Positions 40,215-52,479 of a stretch of DNA of 64,000 nucleotides are shown here, piece after piece. Position numbers and translations under genes: made by a program. The notes under the pieces were generated by a model, which ran no database searches, was not told the DNA's origin, and saw nothing but the letters and a program-made list of their open reading frames with translations. Origin of the DNA: Amyelois transitella (lineage: Eukaryota > Arthropoda > Insecta > Lepidoptera > Pyralidae); assembly GCF_032362555.1 (NCBI RefSeq), contig NC_083534.1, positions 3,519,001 through 3,583,000 on the forward strand. Direction: 5' to 3'. Numbering within the stretch: position 1 is the first letter of the stretch; each line of letters begins with the position of its first letter.

Positions 40215-41225
40215 ACACTTGTTCTTTTTTTTAACACAACTTTTTTCAAAACTTGAATTCCAAGCCTGAAGCCAGGCTGGCTATAAACAATACCTAGTGA
40301 TTGTTAGACTGATTATATATTATTTACATTCAAAGTATATTTAATATTTCCTTAAGGATTTTCTGTATTTAAACAAAGCTTCCATCCTGCAATTTGTGTA
40401 GTTTGAATGTGTTAAATTCACACGTTCTTGTAAAACATAGGTGCTTATATCCATTTTTTTCATTCCAGACACAAAACAGTCATAACATAATGTTGGCAAC
40501 CACTAAAAGTTTCATAAAATTAAGTGTTTCTTCATTTTGTAGAAAAACTAACAGACCAATGTCTGTTCTTTGAAGATATGTAATAATTGTACCAATGGAT
40601 TAACATGGGACATAATTAAAAACAATAGGAGTCAAAATTGCCATTTAAAAAAAAAATTGCCTGTCTATTCATTTCTGTGTGCATCACGCCAAAACTTTTG
40701 GCTTGATTGGAAGGCTATTTTAGCAGATAAAACTGCTATTTGTCTTTCTCAAACTTAACATCTGGTTTACATAATATTCTATCGCTGCATCTCTAAGAGA
40801 GAAATACGGAGGACCAGCTTTTTTATTGAGATTATCCAGGAACAAAGTCACAGGACACAGCCAGTTTATTTAAAGTATAAAATTTATCCAGCATTTGTAC
40901 CCCATTACTCTTAACTTACAAGTCCGATAACTCAACCACTGTGCTGTGATAAATGTAAAAACAAATTTTTAAATACATCAGTGTCAAAACTTGCTAAAAA
41001 TTTTATGTTAATTATATGTATTACCAGAAAAAAATCTGCATGGTAATACATAATTTCTTATGAATGTGCATTAATTATAATGAACAATTCAACTTAGTTG
41101 TCAATCTAGCAACTTCTTACGAATGTGCATAATTATAATGAACAATGCATGTTATATAATTATTTTTTATTATTAAAATGATTTTGTTAAATAATAGAGT
41201 ATGTTCGGGGCTCCAACAGTGTTAA
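40215..41225. other. No gene recognised
   Basis: AT-rich. Two near repeats of AACTTCTTACGAATGTGCAT-like sequence occur around 41050-41150. If the exons at 40009/40181 are real this is intron. Confidence 0.35.
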
Positions 41226-41229
41226 ACGA

Positions 41230-41491
41230 AACACACATGTACATATAGTCACGTCTATATCCCTTACGGGTTAGACAGAGTCAACAGTCCTAAAATGACT
41301 GACAGGCCATGTTCAGCTGCTTGGCTGATGATAGAACTGAGATTCAAATAGTGACAGGTTGCTAGCCTATTACTTAAAAGAAGAATCCCAAGTTTATAAG
41401 CCTATCCCTTAGTCGCCTTTTACGACATCCATGAGAAAGAGATGGAGTGGTCCTATCCTTTTTTGTTTAAGTGCCGAGATCCACATGGCAC
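41230..41491 (-). repeat. SINE-R, full length
   Basis: Antisense copy from ACATGTACATATAGTCACGT to GTGCCGAGATCCACATGGCAC. Confidence 0.82.
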
Positions 41492-41635
41492 AATAATGAA
41501 AATTTCCGCTAATTTTTGGTTCCCGTGGGTATTACGGAAATTCCCTTCTTGGCAGCCTTCGTCATATTAATTATCTGTATGCCATATTTACTTTGGTTTA
41601 GTGTGTGGTTGGCTGGTAAATGAAATAAATAAATA

Positions 41636-42055
41636 TATACGGGACAGATTACACAGATTGAGTTAGCCTCGAAGTAAGTTCGAAACTTGTGTTACGAGAT
41701 ACTAACCCAACGATGCTATATTTTATAATAATAATAAATACTTATATAGATAAACATCCAAGACCCAGACCAATCAGAGAAAGTTCGTTCCTCATCATGC
41801 CCTGGCCGGGATTCGAACCCGGGACCTCCAGTGTCAAAAATTCAAAATTCAAAAAATTCAAAATTTTTTATTCATTATTATAGGATATTATTATATCGCT
41901 TAATAATTGTCGTATGGTTTAACAACTTGGTTGACGTCAAATAAATTACTTAAAAACTAAGTTTACTGCCGCTTCCAAGGCGTCAGTGCAGAAGAAGCGG
42001 TAACAAACTGCACTGTCACAGACAAGCGTACTGCCGCTGCGCCACAGAGGCCGTC
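41636..42055 (-). repeat. SINE-T split by a nested CR1-3' insertion
   Basis: The antisense SINE-T is interrupted in its tRNA-like head by a CR1-3' copy (about 41837-42015). TGTCA flanks both sides. The SINE resumes with CACAGACAAGCGTACTGCCG. Confidence 0.82.
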
Positions 42056-42097
42056 ATTGATTGATTGGTCAGTCACTTTTTTGTTTTGTGAACTGAA

Positions 42098-42630
42098 CCT
42101 ATTACGATGAATGTATGATATGATGTAGGTAGCTGTACCTACCTTTTTATCCCGGAGTTCCCGCGGGATTGATTGTACGCGGACGAAGTCGCGGGCGGCC
42201 TCTAGTTATATATATGTAAAAGTATGTAGATTGGTTCAGTAGATAACGCGTGAAGAGGCAAATAGTAAACTTACTTTCGCATTTGTAACACCTATTAGTT
42301 GGAACTAGCTGTGCCCGCGACTTCGTCCGCGTGGATTAGTTATCTTGGGCATCATTTAAGCCCTCAAGAATGAAATAATTTACCTCGATTTTTTTCACAT
42401 TTTCCATTATTTCTTCACTACTAATAGTTGCTGCGTGATGTTAAAGCCTTCCTCGATAAATGGTCTATTCAACAAATTTTTCAATTCGAACTAGCAGTTT
42501 CTAAGATTAGCGCGTTCAAACAAACCAACTCTTCAGCTTTGTAATATTAGTATAGATTCGAACTAGTAGTTCCTGAGATTAGCGCATTCAAACAAACAAA
42601 CTCTTCAGCTTTATAATATTAGTATAGATA
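42098..42630. mobile_element. Hel-2 fragment followed by Hel-1 and a partial duplicate
   Basis: Hel-2 3' half in + (42098-42205, ending CTCTAG|T), Hel-1 antisense (42306-42557) and a second copy of the Hel-1 5' end (42557-42630). Confidence 0.78.
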
Positions 42631-43043
42631 AGAACATAATGTCATGATGGCAGATACCTGTACGTAAATTTAACCTTAAGAAAACTAGTCTAAAGACATT
42701 CAAATTACCATCATTTGTCCTTTCTTTGAAAACCATAAATTATGCCTTTTTGGTATAAAGAAAATACATTTTGTTACAATTAGTTTTGACCTTTATTGCT
42801 AAGTAGAACAGTCTATTTTTGCCAATGGGAAACCTTCTTTCTTTATGCATATTATTATTCTCTACTAACGCATGCCAGCAAATAAAATAATTCGTTAAGT
42901 TTAAAATAAGAAGATCGAATTCTGCCCGTTTTCAAATTTCTTTGTCGAACAGCTGACGAACAGCTGCGAGGCTTTGACGCAACTCTACCTGTCGTTTTTT
43001 TTTTAATTTACGTGCATTTCAGCATTAATAGGCTCCATGCGAA

Positions 43044-43235
43044 ATGGACATGGCTGTCTCGAAAAAATATTTTAATCTTTATGTTGAACTGGCAAGTTCC
43101 ACATTCGATGTTCAAAATATAACAATACGAGAATGTCTAATTCAATACTCGAGCTTATATGAACCTTATCGAATTAGTTATAAGGTACATTTCTTAATCG
43201 CGAAGAAAATTGTACAACTTATTCATGACCATTGA
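43044..43235 (+). CDS. Small ORF of unknown status
   Basis: 63 codons starting MDMAVSKKYFNLYVE. A plausible acceptor (TGCATTTCAG) lies 23 bases upstream, and an internal AAG|GTACAT could be a donor. CAGCTG palindromes cluster on both sides (42949-42972 and 43236-43296). There is no domain I recognise. It may be a short exon, a small protein or chance. Confidence 0.25.
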   Translation: MDMAVSKKYFNLYVELASSTFDVQNITIRECLIQYSSLYEPYRISYKVHFLIAKKIVQLIHDH

Positions 43236-43440
43236 ATCAGCTGATTGAATGGCGGCACCTACGCGTTACCTGTGTTTTTTTTTTGATCAGCTGACTTGAC
43301 AAAGACAGTACTTTGTGCAACCTTTCTTATTGTCAAACTACGGTACAAATCATATGTTTCATAAAGAAAGAACACTTCTCATGGTGGTTCTCGTGAGATT
43401 TTGTACCTGATCCCTATACCTACCTAGCAGTTTGGATGAA

Positions 43441-43697
43441 CATACATACATACATATAATTACCTCTATATCCTTTGCAGACTGAGCCAACAGTCTTGAA
43501 AAGACCGATAGGCCACGTTCAGCTGTTTGGTTTAATGATAGAATTGAGATTCAAATTGTGACAGGTTGCTAGCCCATCGCCTAAAAGAAGAATCCCAAGT
43601 TTATAATCCGATCCCTTAGTCGCCTTTTACGATACACATGGGAACGTGATGGAGTGGTCCTATTATTTTTCTATTGGTGCCGGGAACCATGGCACTA
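43441..43697 (-). repeat. SINE-R, full length
   Basis: Antisense copy, CATACATACATACATATAAT to GGTGCCGGGAACCATGGCAC, with a small deletion near the tail. Confidence 0.82.
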
Positions 43698-43739
43698 AAA
43701 TAATACAGTAAATCAGTAAGGCAAAATATACATACCTAC

Positions 43740-44705
43740 CTACAGACGGTTGGAATATACTTTTAGGTATTACTCCCATCTAGGTAGTTCCCCTTGCTTA
43801 CATACCAATTCAGCCTTCTACACCGAGTAACTGCGGCTGAATGACAAGTGCTTAAAACAAATATAACAACTGTATTATGACTCATTCATTGCGTAATAAA
43901 TGATTAATTCATTCAAATCATTCATTCGTCTTACTGTCAGCTTCTATGAAGCTCTGATAGCGAGGAAGAAAAAGAATAAAACGCGCCGGCTACTTCTCGA
44001 TCAAGAAAAAGAAAGGAATCAAGAAAGGAAGACTTAAAAACTTGGGTTTATTCTTGTAGTATTTGTATCTCAATTCTGTCATTGCTATACAACTGAACGT
44101 AGCCTTTCAATCTTTGCGAGACTGTTGGCTCTGTCTACCTCGTAAGACGTGATCATGTGTAGTTGGTGTTCTGTCCCTGCATGGTGCTGGGCATCACATA
44201 GTATAAAGCAAAGTAGTAGTCTGTCTGTATATATGTGATGACTGTTAGTATATGTATATATTTATGATTAGATCTTTATAACTACACGACGGATTTTGAT
44301 GCAGTTTTAATAGATAGTGATTCAAAAGGAAGTTTTATATGTATAAACGCTACCCGTGCAAAGCCGGGACGGGTCACTAGTGAAATTATAATCTATTCCA
44401 TCAGCTAAGCGTACAATGCACGCGTACGCACGCTTACAAAATTGAGAATGCCAGAAAGCTGGCAGTAATTTAAAAAAAAAGAATAATCGCAATATGGCGT
44501 GCGTTCGAATTTCAAAAGTTCAAAACGCACCATGCACGCGCAGCGCACCTTCGCAGCGACGAGCGCGTGCCTATACGACAGATGTGGCATTTTTTTTTTA
44601 ATATGTGCCAGTACGTTTAAGTATATTTTTTTTATTTCGTGCAAGGGACCGTAGTTCGTTCAGCCTCCAGGTTTTTGGAAAATACTGCACATTTCGGTCG
44701 CTTTA
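43740..44705. other. Non-genic stretch with SINE-R and Hel-3 remnants
   Basis: SINE-R sense fragment at 44040-44157 and a Hel-3 copy at 44222-44383 (GGATTTTGATGCAGTTTT... GGGACGGGTCACTAG|T). The rest shows nothing. Confidence 0.5.
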
Positions 44706-44913
44706 TGTACATACATACATAAAATCACGCCTTTTTCCTGGAGGGGTAGGCAGAGACTGCACCTTTCCACTTGCCACGATCTCTGCATACTTCCTTCGCT
44801 CATCCACATTCATAACTCTCTTCATGCAAGCTCGGCGGTTTCGGGTACCTACTCTTGACCTGACCCTTTGCCAGGAGGTCCTTAATTTGATCAAGATACG
44901 TTCGTCTAGTTCG
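44706..44913 (-). mobile_element. RTE-3' LINE fragment with imperfect TSD
   Basis: Antisense copy reaching GATCAAGATACGTTCGTCTAG. GTCGCTTTATGTA at left and GTCACTTTATGTA at right are a 13-bp duplication with one mismatch. Confidence 0.8.
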
Positions 44914-45239
44914 TCACTTTATGTATTAAGTACAATAATATCCACTTTTTCATGCTGATATTAAAAATTTCAAAGATTATGTGTCTGTTTGTTACGCTTT
45001 CACGGCCAAATAGCTGGACCGATTGTGATCAAATTACTTTGCATGTACAATCCTAAACAATATAGAAAAGAAATGTACTTAATACATTAGTCAGATTTCT
45101 TTGAGAATATTCTATTTTCTTTAAGTTTTAATTATTTTTTTTAGTATAGACTTTGCCGAGAATAGATACGTCATCGGGGTTTTCCGACTTCGAAAAAGGA
45201 GGAGGCACCAGTTTGAGTAATTGATGTAGGTAGGTTAGG

Positions 45240-45442
45240 TACCAACGTCTATATCCCTTGCGGGGTAGACAGAGCCAAAAGTCATCAAAAGACTGTAAGG
45301 CCACTTTCAGCTGTTTGGTTTTGAATATAGAATTGGGATTCAAATAGTGACAGGTTGCTAGCACATCGCCTAAAAGAAGAATCCGAAATTTACAAGCATA
45401 TCTTTATAGTCTTCTTTTCTATTCTTCGGGAACCACACAGCA
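45240..45442 (-). repeat. SINE-R, internally deleted
   Basis: Antisense copy lacking the (ACAT)n tail; the segment between AAGCATATC and TTCTTTTC is shortened. Confidence 0.72.
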
Positions 45443-45520
45443 CAACATCACTTTAAGACGTCAACATATATTTAGGAGGTGTGAAGGGCGAAGAGTTGAA
45501 CTGTTAACAAATAGTTCCAC

Positions 45521-45776
45521 ATTCTATTCTAAGTTTGGATAATTGTAAAGTTGACGTTGTTGAAGAAAATGCTGCAGTGCAGTTTGTTACCGCTTCCTTC
45601 CATCGCTTCGGCTGTATGAATTTACTTCTTCTTCTGACGCCTTGGAAGCGGCAGTAAATTTAGTTTTAAGTAATTTATTTCATGTCAACCAATGTTGTTA
45701 AACCAAACGTTTAGACAATTATTAAGCGATAAGAAGTATCCTATAAAAATGAATAAAAATTGTGAATTTTTTTGAA
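45521..45776 (+). repeat. CR1-3' LINE end with a small insertion
   Basis: Sense copy with a ~35-bp insertion inside the GCTTC...CTTCTTCTGACGCC segment. It ends with a TTGTGAATTTTTTTGAAT tail. Confidence 0.65.
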
Positions 45777-45779
45777 TAG

Positions 45780-46165
45780 TATTTGCGATATAAACAAACA
45801 ATACCAGTTTTTATAATCTGTGACAAAGGGCACGTGGCCTCATCCAAAGTCAAATAAAGCCGCCTGTTCAATCAACAGATGCCGCGACATTTGCCGGAAA
45901 AGAGAAAAAAAAATGATTATTACATACATACTTATCGATCGTGGTATGTAGGTACACTTACCTAGACGATGTTATTTATTCAGTTGTCAGCGAGCGTTGC
46001 TCGTGTTAACACTGTGACGCAGTGATGGCGAGTAATTGACCTTGAACTAAAACCCACGGTTTGGTGGGTGTTGCCTCACCGAATACCACATCCCCATAAG
46101 TTAACTTATAAGGGCCTTTATCACTACGAAGTTAAGCGATCTTAAATAACAGAACCTATTTACTT
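45780..46165. other. No gene recognised
   Basis: No exon or repeat that I can support. Confidence 0.35.
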
Positions 46166-46341
46166 ATGGATATGCTTATAAACTTGGGATTCTACTTTTT
46201 TGGCGACTGGCCTTGTCACTATTTGAATCTCAATTCTATCATCAAGCCAAATAGATGAACGTGGTAGATATCAGTCTTTTCAAGACTGTTGGCTCTGTCT
46301 ACCCCTCAAGGGATATAGACGTGACCATATGTATGTATGTA
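46166..46341 (+). repeat. SINE-R, 5'-truncated
   Basis: Sense copy ending GATATAGACGTGACCATATG-TATGTATG. Confidence 0.78.
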
Positions 46342-46344
46342 TGA

Positions 46345-47124
46345 TTAGTTAGAAAAATGTTGATTAATACGACATTTTTATCGTTACTCGACTTCATCAA
46401 CATTGCTGAAGTTAATATCAACATTATAAAAAAAAAAAACTTCATCTGTCTATGAACTGTGTTCCCAACTGCACGATGACCGTAAATAGAAAAAAATACG
46501 CCTGCTCCGAGACACGTGCCCTTCGAGCTCTCTCCGCCGTGAACTTTCAAAACCCTTCAATTATGTGAAAAAAAAAAAATTGGCTCACCTTTCTAAACAT
46601 GTGTTGGTCTATGAAACAATTGCCAGCCATTTTGTAAAACCAATTTAAACTCTTTATCGAATACTTTAGAGTTCATTTTCAAATTTGGAATACCACCGCT
46701 TCGGATGTTTGAATTTTGCAAATATTTTACGCATCGCAAAAACGAAATTCGTACTTATGTCAATTATAATAAAGTGCATGTAATTCAAATTGAGCGTACA
46801 ATAATTCTGTCAGCGTCAATTCTTTATTCTTATTTTGCAAAATACTTTTAACCTTATGCCGTTATGATAAGGGCTGTCTGTAGTAGACGTATGTATTTTT
46901 GCACCTTTAGTAAATTACTGTTCATCTTTTTTTTTTACTTTCATACAAATATGTATGAATTAACAGTACAGCTGATGATTATAATGTCAAGATGCGTTTA
47001 TGGACATCTGATAGTGATACAGGTTAAAAAGGCTTCTATAGGTCAACAAAAGAAAAATCGCCTTCGGCAGAAACTGTATAAAAAAAAAATTTGCTGATCT
47101 TAAAATGCCGTGCACTATACAGTA
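46345..47124. other. No gene recognised
   Basis: AT-rich. Short ORFs on both strands look like chance. Confidence 0.35.
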
Positions 47125-47911
47125 GGATCACTCCATCTCTTTCCCATGGATGTCGTAAAAGGCGACTATGGGATAGGCTAATAAACTTGGGATTCTTCTG
47201 ATGGGCTAGAAACCTAGATTAGATTAGTAGATTTTGTTTGTATATTTTTTAAGTACAGACATTAATCACTTAATATTTTATTATATGTATGAGTGAATAC
47301 TTATATATTCTTTTTTAATACAAGTCGCACATATTTTGCGGCTAACTCAATTTGTGTAATTTGTCCCATATATATTTACACTGGAGGCCGCCCGCGACAT
47401 CGCCCACATGGAAACCCTACCAATCCCGCGGGAACTCTGGAATAAAAAGTAGCCTATGTGTTATTCTGGATCTTAAGCTACCCAAATACCAAATTTCATC
47501 GTAATCGGTTCAGTATTTTTTGCGTAAAAAAGAGTAACAAACATACTGACTGACATCATCATCAAATCCATACTGACATCCTGACATATTCACAAACTTT
47601 CGCATTTATAATATTAGTAGGATAGTAGGATTTATGTTTATTACTTGATTCTATCATAATGTCAAACATCTGAACGTGGCCGATCAGTATTTTCAAGACT
47701 GTTGGCTCAGTCAACCCCGCAAGGGATATAGACGTAACTATAAGAACGTATATTAAAAAACGTTCAATCCTTTCGAGTGTACCTCTTACTGTCACTATTT
47801 AAATCTCAATTATATAATTTAGCCAAACAGCTGAACGTGGCCTATCAGTCTGTTAAAGACTGATGGCTCTGTCTACCTCACAAGGGATATAGACGTAATC
47901 ATATGTATGTA
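47125..47911. repeat. Cluster of SINE-R, SINE-T and Hel-2 pieces
   Basis: SINE-R 5' half (47125-47215, +), SINE-T tail (47329-47381, +), Hel-2 antisense (47381-47623, hairpin mutated to CGCGACATCGCCCACATGG) and two SINE-R 3' halves in + (47648-47746, 47783-47911). Confidence 0.72.
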
Positions 47912-48151
47912 TCCTTTCGGGAAAAGGTAGATGGTGCCCTTGCGGTTCCCTTGACTCACTATAACGACCCTTGGTTTTCTTTTCCTTAAAAATGCAAGCA
48001 ACGCCGCGTCCGCACAGCTATAGGATCTTTGCTCTTAGCAGATGCGCTGCGCGTACGCAGGCTCCGCGCAAGGTGGCAAACCATCTGTCCCTTTCTTAGA
48101 CCATTGACATTTCATGGTGTTAATTAAAAAATGCAATTGTGTTGCACACAT

Positions 48152-48618
48152 TTGCCGTGCGGTTCCCGACACTGTGGAATAGGACCGATCCATAACTTTG
48201 CCATGCATGTTGTAAAAGATGACTAAGGGGGTTGGCTAATAAACTCGAGATTCTTCTTTCAGACAGGATGGGCTTTGTATTTCAATTCCATTACTAAGCC
48301 ATACAGCTGAACGTGGCCTTTCAGTCTTTACATACATACATATGGTCACGTCTATATCCCTTCTGGGGTAGACAGAGCCAACAGTATTGAAGACTGATCG
48401 GCCACGTTCAGCTATTTGGCTTAATGAGGGAATTGAGATTCCAAATAGTGACAGGTTGCTAGCACTTCGCCTAAAAAAGAATCCCAAGTTTGTAAGCCTA
48501 TACCTTAGTCGCCTTTTACGACACCCATGGGAAAGAGATGGAACGGTCTTATTCTTTTTTGTATTGGTACCGGTAACCACTAGCCTGCAAGGGATATAGA
48601 CGTGATGATATATGTATG
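48152..48618. repeat. Inverted SINE-R pair with a third fragment
   Basis: Sense copy (48152-48329) meets a full antisense copy (48330-48580) tail to tail, then a sense 3' fragment (48589-48618). This forms a long imperfect palindrome. Confidence 0.75.
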
Positions 48619-48862
48619 TAACTTATTTCAGTCATAATTTTTTGCCATCAAAAACATCCTGTAAAAAAACCCAAGTCTCGCCCGTAAAAAGTTTTGAGAT
48701 CCGTGTAATACCAAGTCGGTTAATCTATTTAGTCTCTACTTAAAATACTTTCTTCCTTAAGTTATTACATAAGTTATTATCATGCCAATATTTAAAAAAT
48801 ATTTTACGTTTTAAACAAATAGATCGACTTGGAGGGTGCACTGCCGTGCCCCAAGATTATAC

Positions 48863-49010
48863 ATACATATTATATATACATAAAATCACGCCTCTTTCCC
48901 GGAGGGGTAGGCAGAGACTACCTCTTTCCACTTGCCACGATCTCTGCATACTTCCTTCGCTTCATCCACATTAATAACTCTCTTCATGCAAGCTCGGCGG
49001 TTTCGGGTAC
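48863..49010 (-). mobile_element. RTE-3' LINE fragment with TSD
   Basis: Antisense copy flanked by CCCCAAGATTAT and CCCCAGATTAT. Confidence 0.8.
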
Positions 49011-49019
49011 CCCCAGATT

Positions 49020-49374
49020 ATTTAAGTGGAAATGAGACTAATTAAGTCTTCTCGTCTTAAGAGGAAACATTTAACCTTTGGATTTGACTGACTTATTAAC
49101 TTGACCCGTCTTGTAATTGTCGTTCGTCATAGCTATTAAGCTAATAATTGTTGTAAGACATTTTTTTCTTTCTTTTTTTCCTTTATAAGAGTCGACAAGC
49201 GTTAAACTATAAAAAAAATTTGGTATTTTTTTTAATATTTTTGTTTTGTTTTCGGTTTATTAAAATTTCATACTAATAAATTAAAATTATCAATAATTAT
49301 AATAAAGAGAAAGTTTAGTTTACAGTGATCGTGGAAAGTGGGAAGTTATAGTGAAGTTCTTGTATTGATTAATT
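49020..49374. other. No gene recognised
   Basis: AT-rich, T-rich tracts, nothing supported. Confidence 0.35.
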
Positions 49375-49653
49375 GATACTAATATTATAAAGCTGAAGAG
49401 TTTGTTTGTTTGTTTGTTTGAACGCGCTAATCTCTGGAACTACTGGTTGGAATAAAAAAATTATTTTTGTGTTGAATAGACCATTTATCGAGGAAGGCTT
49501 TAGGCTATATATGTATAACATCACGCTGCAACTATAAGGAGCGAAGAAACAATGGAAAATGTGAAAAAAAACGGGGAAAATTATTCACCCTTGAGGGCTT
49601 CAATGATGCCCAAAATTACTATTCCACGCGGACGAAGTCGCGGGCACAGCTAG
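49375..49653 (+). mobile_element. Hel-1 Helitron
   Basis: Nearly complete, with the perfect hairpin GCGGACGAAGTCGC and end GGGCACAGCTAG|T. The first bases (TCTATA) are replaced. Confidence 0.85.
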
Positions 49654-49995
49654 TGTATGTATAAAACAGCCTAAAATTAAATTATTTGTTTAACATCATA
49701 GACACAGACGACATCACAATATATGTACATGAGAAAAAAAAAGTTATTTTTCATGTTAATCACTTTGCCGTCATGTTTGTCATGGCATGAACTATGTACT
49801 TACCTATTTATTAAACGGTTTTATTTATTATTAAACGGTTTTATTTAGCTCACCCCGTTTGTTTTATTCATTCTTGGGTCAAATTTAGTAATTCAAATTT
49901 CACCCTTTTCCTGTCAACCGATTAATCTGAAATTTTGTATACACTTTGGATTTTGGTGACAATATAATTATGTTTATTCATTATCATTATAAATT

Positions 49996-50426
49996 CAAGA
50001 TGGCCGCCGTTACAAAATGGCGGATAATTTAGGTTTCATTAATCCCATCAATATGGGTATCAAATGAAAGGGCTCAACAAGCAGAATACAATATACTATA
50101 AAAAATTGAAATCCAAGATAGCGGCCTCTACAAAATGGCGGATAACTTAGGTTTTATCAATCCCATCAACATGGGTATCAAATGAAAGGGCTCAACAAGC
50201 AGAATACAATATACTATAAAAAATTGAAATCCAAGATGGCGGCCTCTACAAAATGGCGGATAACTTAGGTTTTATCAATCCCATCAATATGGGTATCAAA
50301 TGAAAGGGCTCAACAAGCAGAATACAATATACTAAAAAAAATTGAAATCCAAGATGGCGGCCTCTACAAAATGGCGGATAACTTAGGTTTTATCAATCCC
50401 ATCAACATGGGTATCAAATGAAAGGT
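49996..50426 (+). repeat. 118-bp tandem repeat, four copies
   Basis: Units start CAAGATGGCGGCCTCTACAA and contain ATGGGTATCAAATGAAAGG. The period is 118; the last unit is cut short at GAAAGG before the helicase segment. Confidence 0.9.
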
Positions 50427-50449
50427 CACTATCATGGGCTTCTACAATA

Positions 50450-50659
50450 CATGAAATGCAGGGCAGCACTGTGGATCACGCAGTCGTATACTTAGGTGCG
50501 AAACTGTTTGAAGAAGGTCAAGCCTACGTGGCTCTTAGTAGAGTAAGATCTTTGCAGGGACTACGTATAGAGGAGTTGGACTGCAATAAACTAACGGGCA
50601 AGAAACCTTGCAATAATGAAGCACTAAATGAATTAAACAGAATGCGAAATAAAAACTAA
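50450..50659 (+). pseudogene. PIF1-type helicase C-terminus (Helitron Rep/Hel)
   Basis: The ORF encodes [10 protein letters not shown] and [13 protein letters not shown], the last conserved motifs of PIF1-like helicases. In Helitrons this is the end of the RepHel protein. The rest of the protein is missing. Confidence 0.8.
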
Positions 50660-50760
50660 AAACTAGAAAATAAAAATAGGTAAAAAAACTTTTTAATTTA
50701 AACGGTTTTATGTTAAACATACATTGCAATGTTTAATATAAATGTACTAAAAACCAAAAA

Positions 50761-51249
50761 ATAATAAAATAGATACAGTCATGGGAATTATAAACATATG
50801 CATAGAGTAGACTAAAATAAAACCGTGGGGCACGTCAATTGTCTACAAATTATAGACTTAATGTGCGATAGAAGAATCGTTTAATTCGTCATTAGGCAGT
50901 TGGCCCGCAGACGGTGCGTAAATTACTTACTATTTTGCTGGCTAGCGAGGAATCGTTTCACTGCTCGTAGTTTGTCTTTAATCGACAAAACTTATGATAA
51001 AAGTACTACTCGCTCAACATTATGAAACCCTAAAACTCGCTTAATCGAGCTTGCTAACTTGTTTCCACATTCTAGCCCTACTTATCACACGTCCATCGTT
51101 GTCGGTTGAACAACTGCCTAATTATAGTGTAACATTACAAAACAAACATTTTAATCAACGATTGTAGACAATTGACGTGCCCCACGGTTTTATTTTAGTC
51201 TACTCTATGCATATGTTTATAATTCCCATGACTGTATCTATTTTATTAT
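50761..51249. mobile_element. MITE-like element with ~88-bp terminal inverted repeats
   Basis: ATAATAAAATAGATACAGTC at 50761 is the exact inverse of the right end at 51249. The arms stay complementary to about 50848/51162 (GTCTACAA/TTGTAGAC). An inner pair (TTAGGCAGTTG / CAACTGCCTAA) extends the symmetry. No ORF. Confidence 0.9.
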
Positions 51250-51299
51250 ACTACAACGTGTAACAATAATTCAATAGATAATTAATGAGATAATGTTAT

Positions 51300-51531
51300 T
51301 AATGTGGAAGGAAAGGTGGGAGTGGTAAGACGAACGTATCTTGATCAAATTAAGGACGTCCTAGTAAAGGGTCAGGTCAAAAGTATCCGAAACCGCCGAG
51401 CTTGCATGAAGAGAGTTATGAATGTGGATGAAGCGAAGGAAGTATGCAGAGATCGTGGCAAGTGGAAAGAGGTAGTCTCTGCCTATCCCTCCGGGAAAGA
51501 GGCGTGATTTTATGTATGTATGTATGTATAA
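51300..51531 (+). mobile_element. RTE-3' LINE fragment
   Basis: Sense copy with the C-terminal RT ORF open to YPSGKEA and (ATGT)n. A 9-base deletion lies before ACGAACGTATCTTGATC. Confidence 0.82.
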
Positions 51532-51611
51532 TGTTATTATCAAATTTTTCTGCATTTGTATTATCCGACTAATAACTTATTAGTCAGATACTACACATGT
51601 AGAAAAATTTG

Positions 51612-52110
51612 AAATCATAACATATAATCACGTCTATATCCCTTGCGGGGTAGACAGAGCCGACGGTCATCAAAAGACTGATAGGCCACGCTCAGCTGCT
51701 TGGCTCAATGCTAGTATTGAGATTCAAATAGTGGCAGGTTGCTAGCCCATCGCCTAAAAGAGGAATCTCAAGTAGGTAGGTATATATGCCTATCCCTTCG
51801 CCGTCTTTTAAGACATCCATGGGAAAGAGACGGAGTGGTCCTATTCTTTTTTTCTATTGGTGCAGGTAACCAAATCACAAACACAATAATTTTACTAACA
51901 ATTAATTTACAAACAATGATAGTAACTAATTAGAAGTGACTGACAAAACATAACGACTCTCTAAGCTGAGCTACGGACGGACAGACATGCTGCCATGGCG
52001 AAAATATGAATACAGAATACCCTGGATTCTCAATTACATACATACATATAATCACGTCTATATTTCTTGCGGGATAGACAGGGCCAGGAGGCTTGAAAAA
52101 CTGATTCTTA
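51612..52110 (-). repeat. Two SINE-R copies
   Basis: A nearly full antisense copy (51612-51865) and a short 3' fragment (52037-52110). Confidence 0.75.
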
Positions 52111-52479
52111 ATTATATGAACAGAAAATGTATTACGTCTCAGACAAGGACATCTCAAGTAGGTATAAACATTAACAAGTAAAAAAATACATATTGACTTT
52201 TTTAAATTATTAATTTTCATTGTTGGTAGACATTTTTTTGTTTGTGATAATTGTGATGTTAATTTTTTTTTTACATCACTTATTACAACCAGCGCTTGTC
52301 AAACTTATTTTTTATGGTATCTCAATTGCTTAAATTAAAACTTAATTCAGTATCAAGTTAATATATTCATCTCCAATAATGCAACTGCATAATTACTGAA
52401 ATTAGACTGATCTAAAAACCCTTTGTTCAGTCTTATGTCTGCGAAAGCATCTGCCGAGCTGAAAATACCTTACCTACCC

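Larger units (their letters stand above)
49810..50730 (+). mobile_element. Remnant of an autonomous-type Helitron
   Basis: AAACGGTTTTAT occurs near the left edge (49815-49855, twice) and the right edge (about 50700). Between them lie four tandem repeats and a helicase C-terminus. The boundaries are inferred. Confidence 0.5.
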
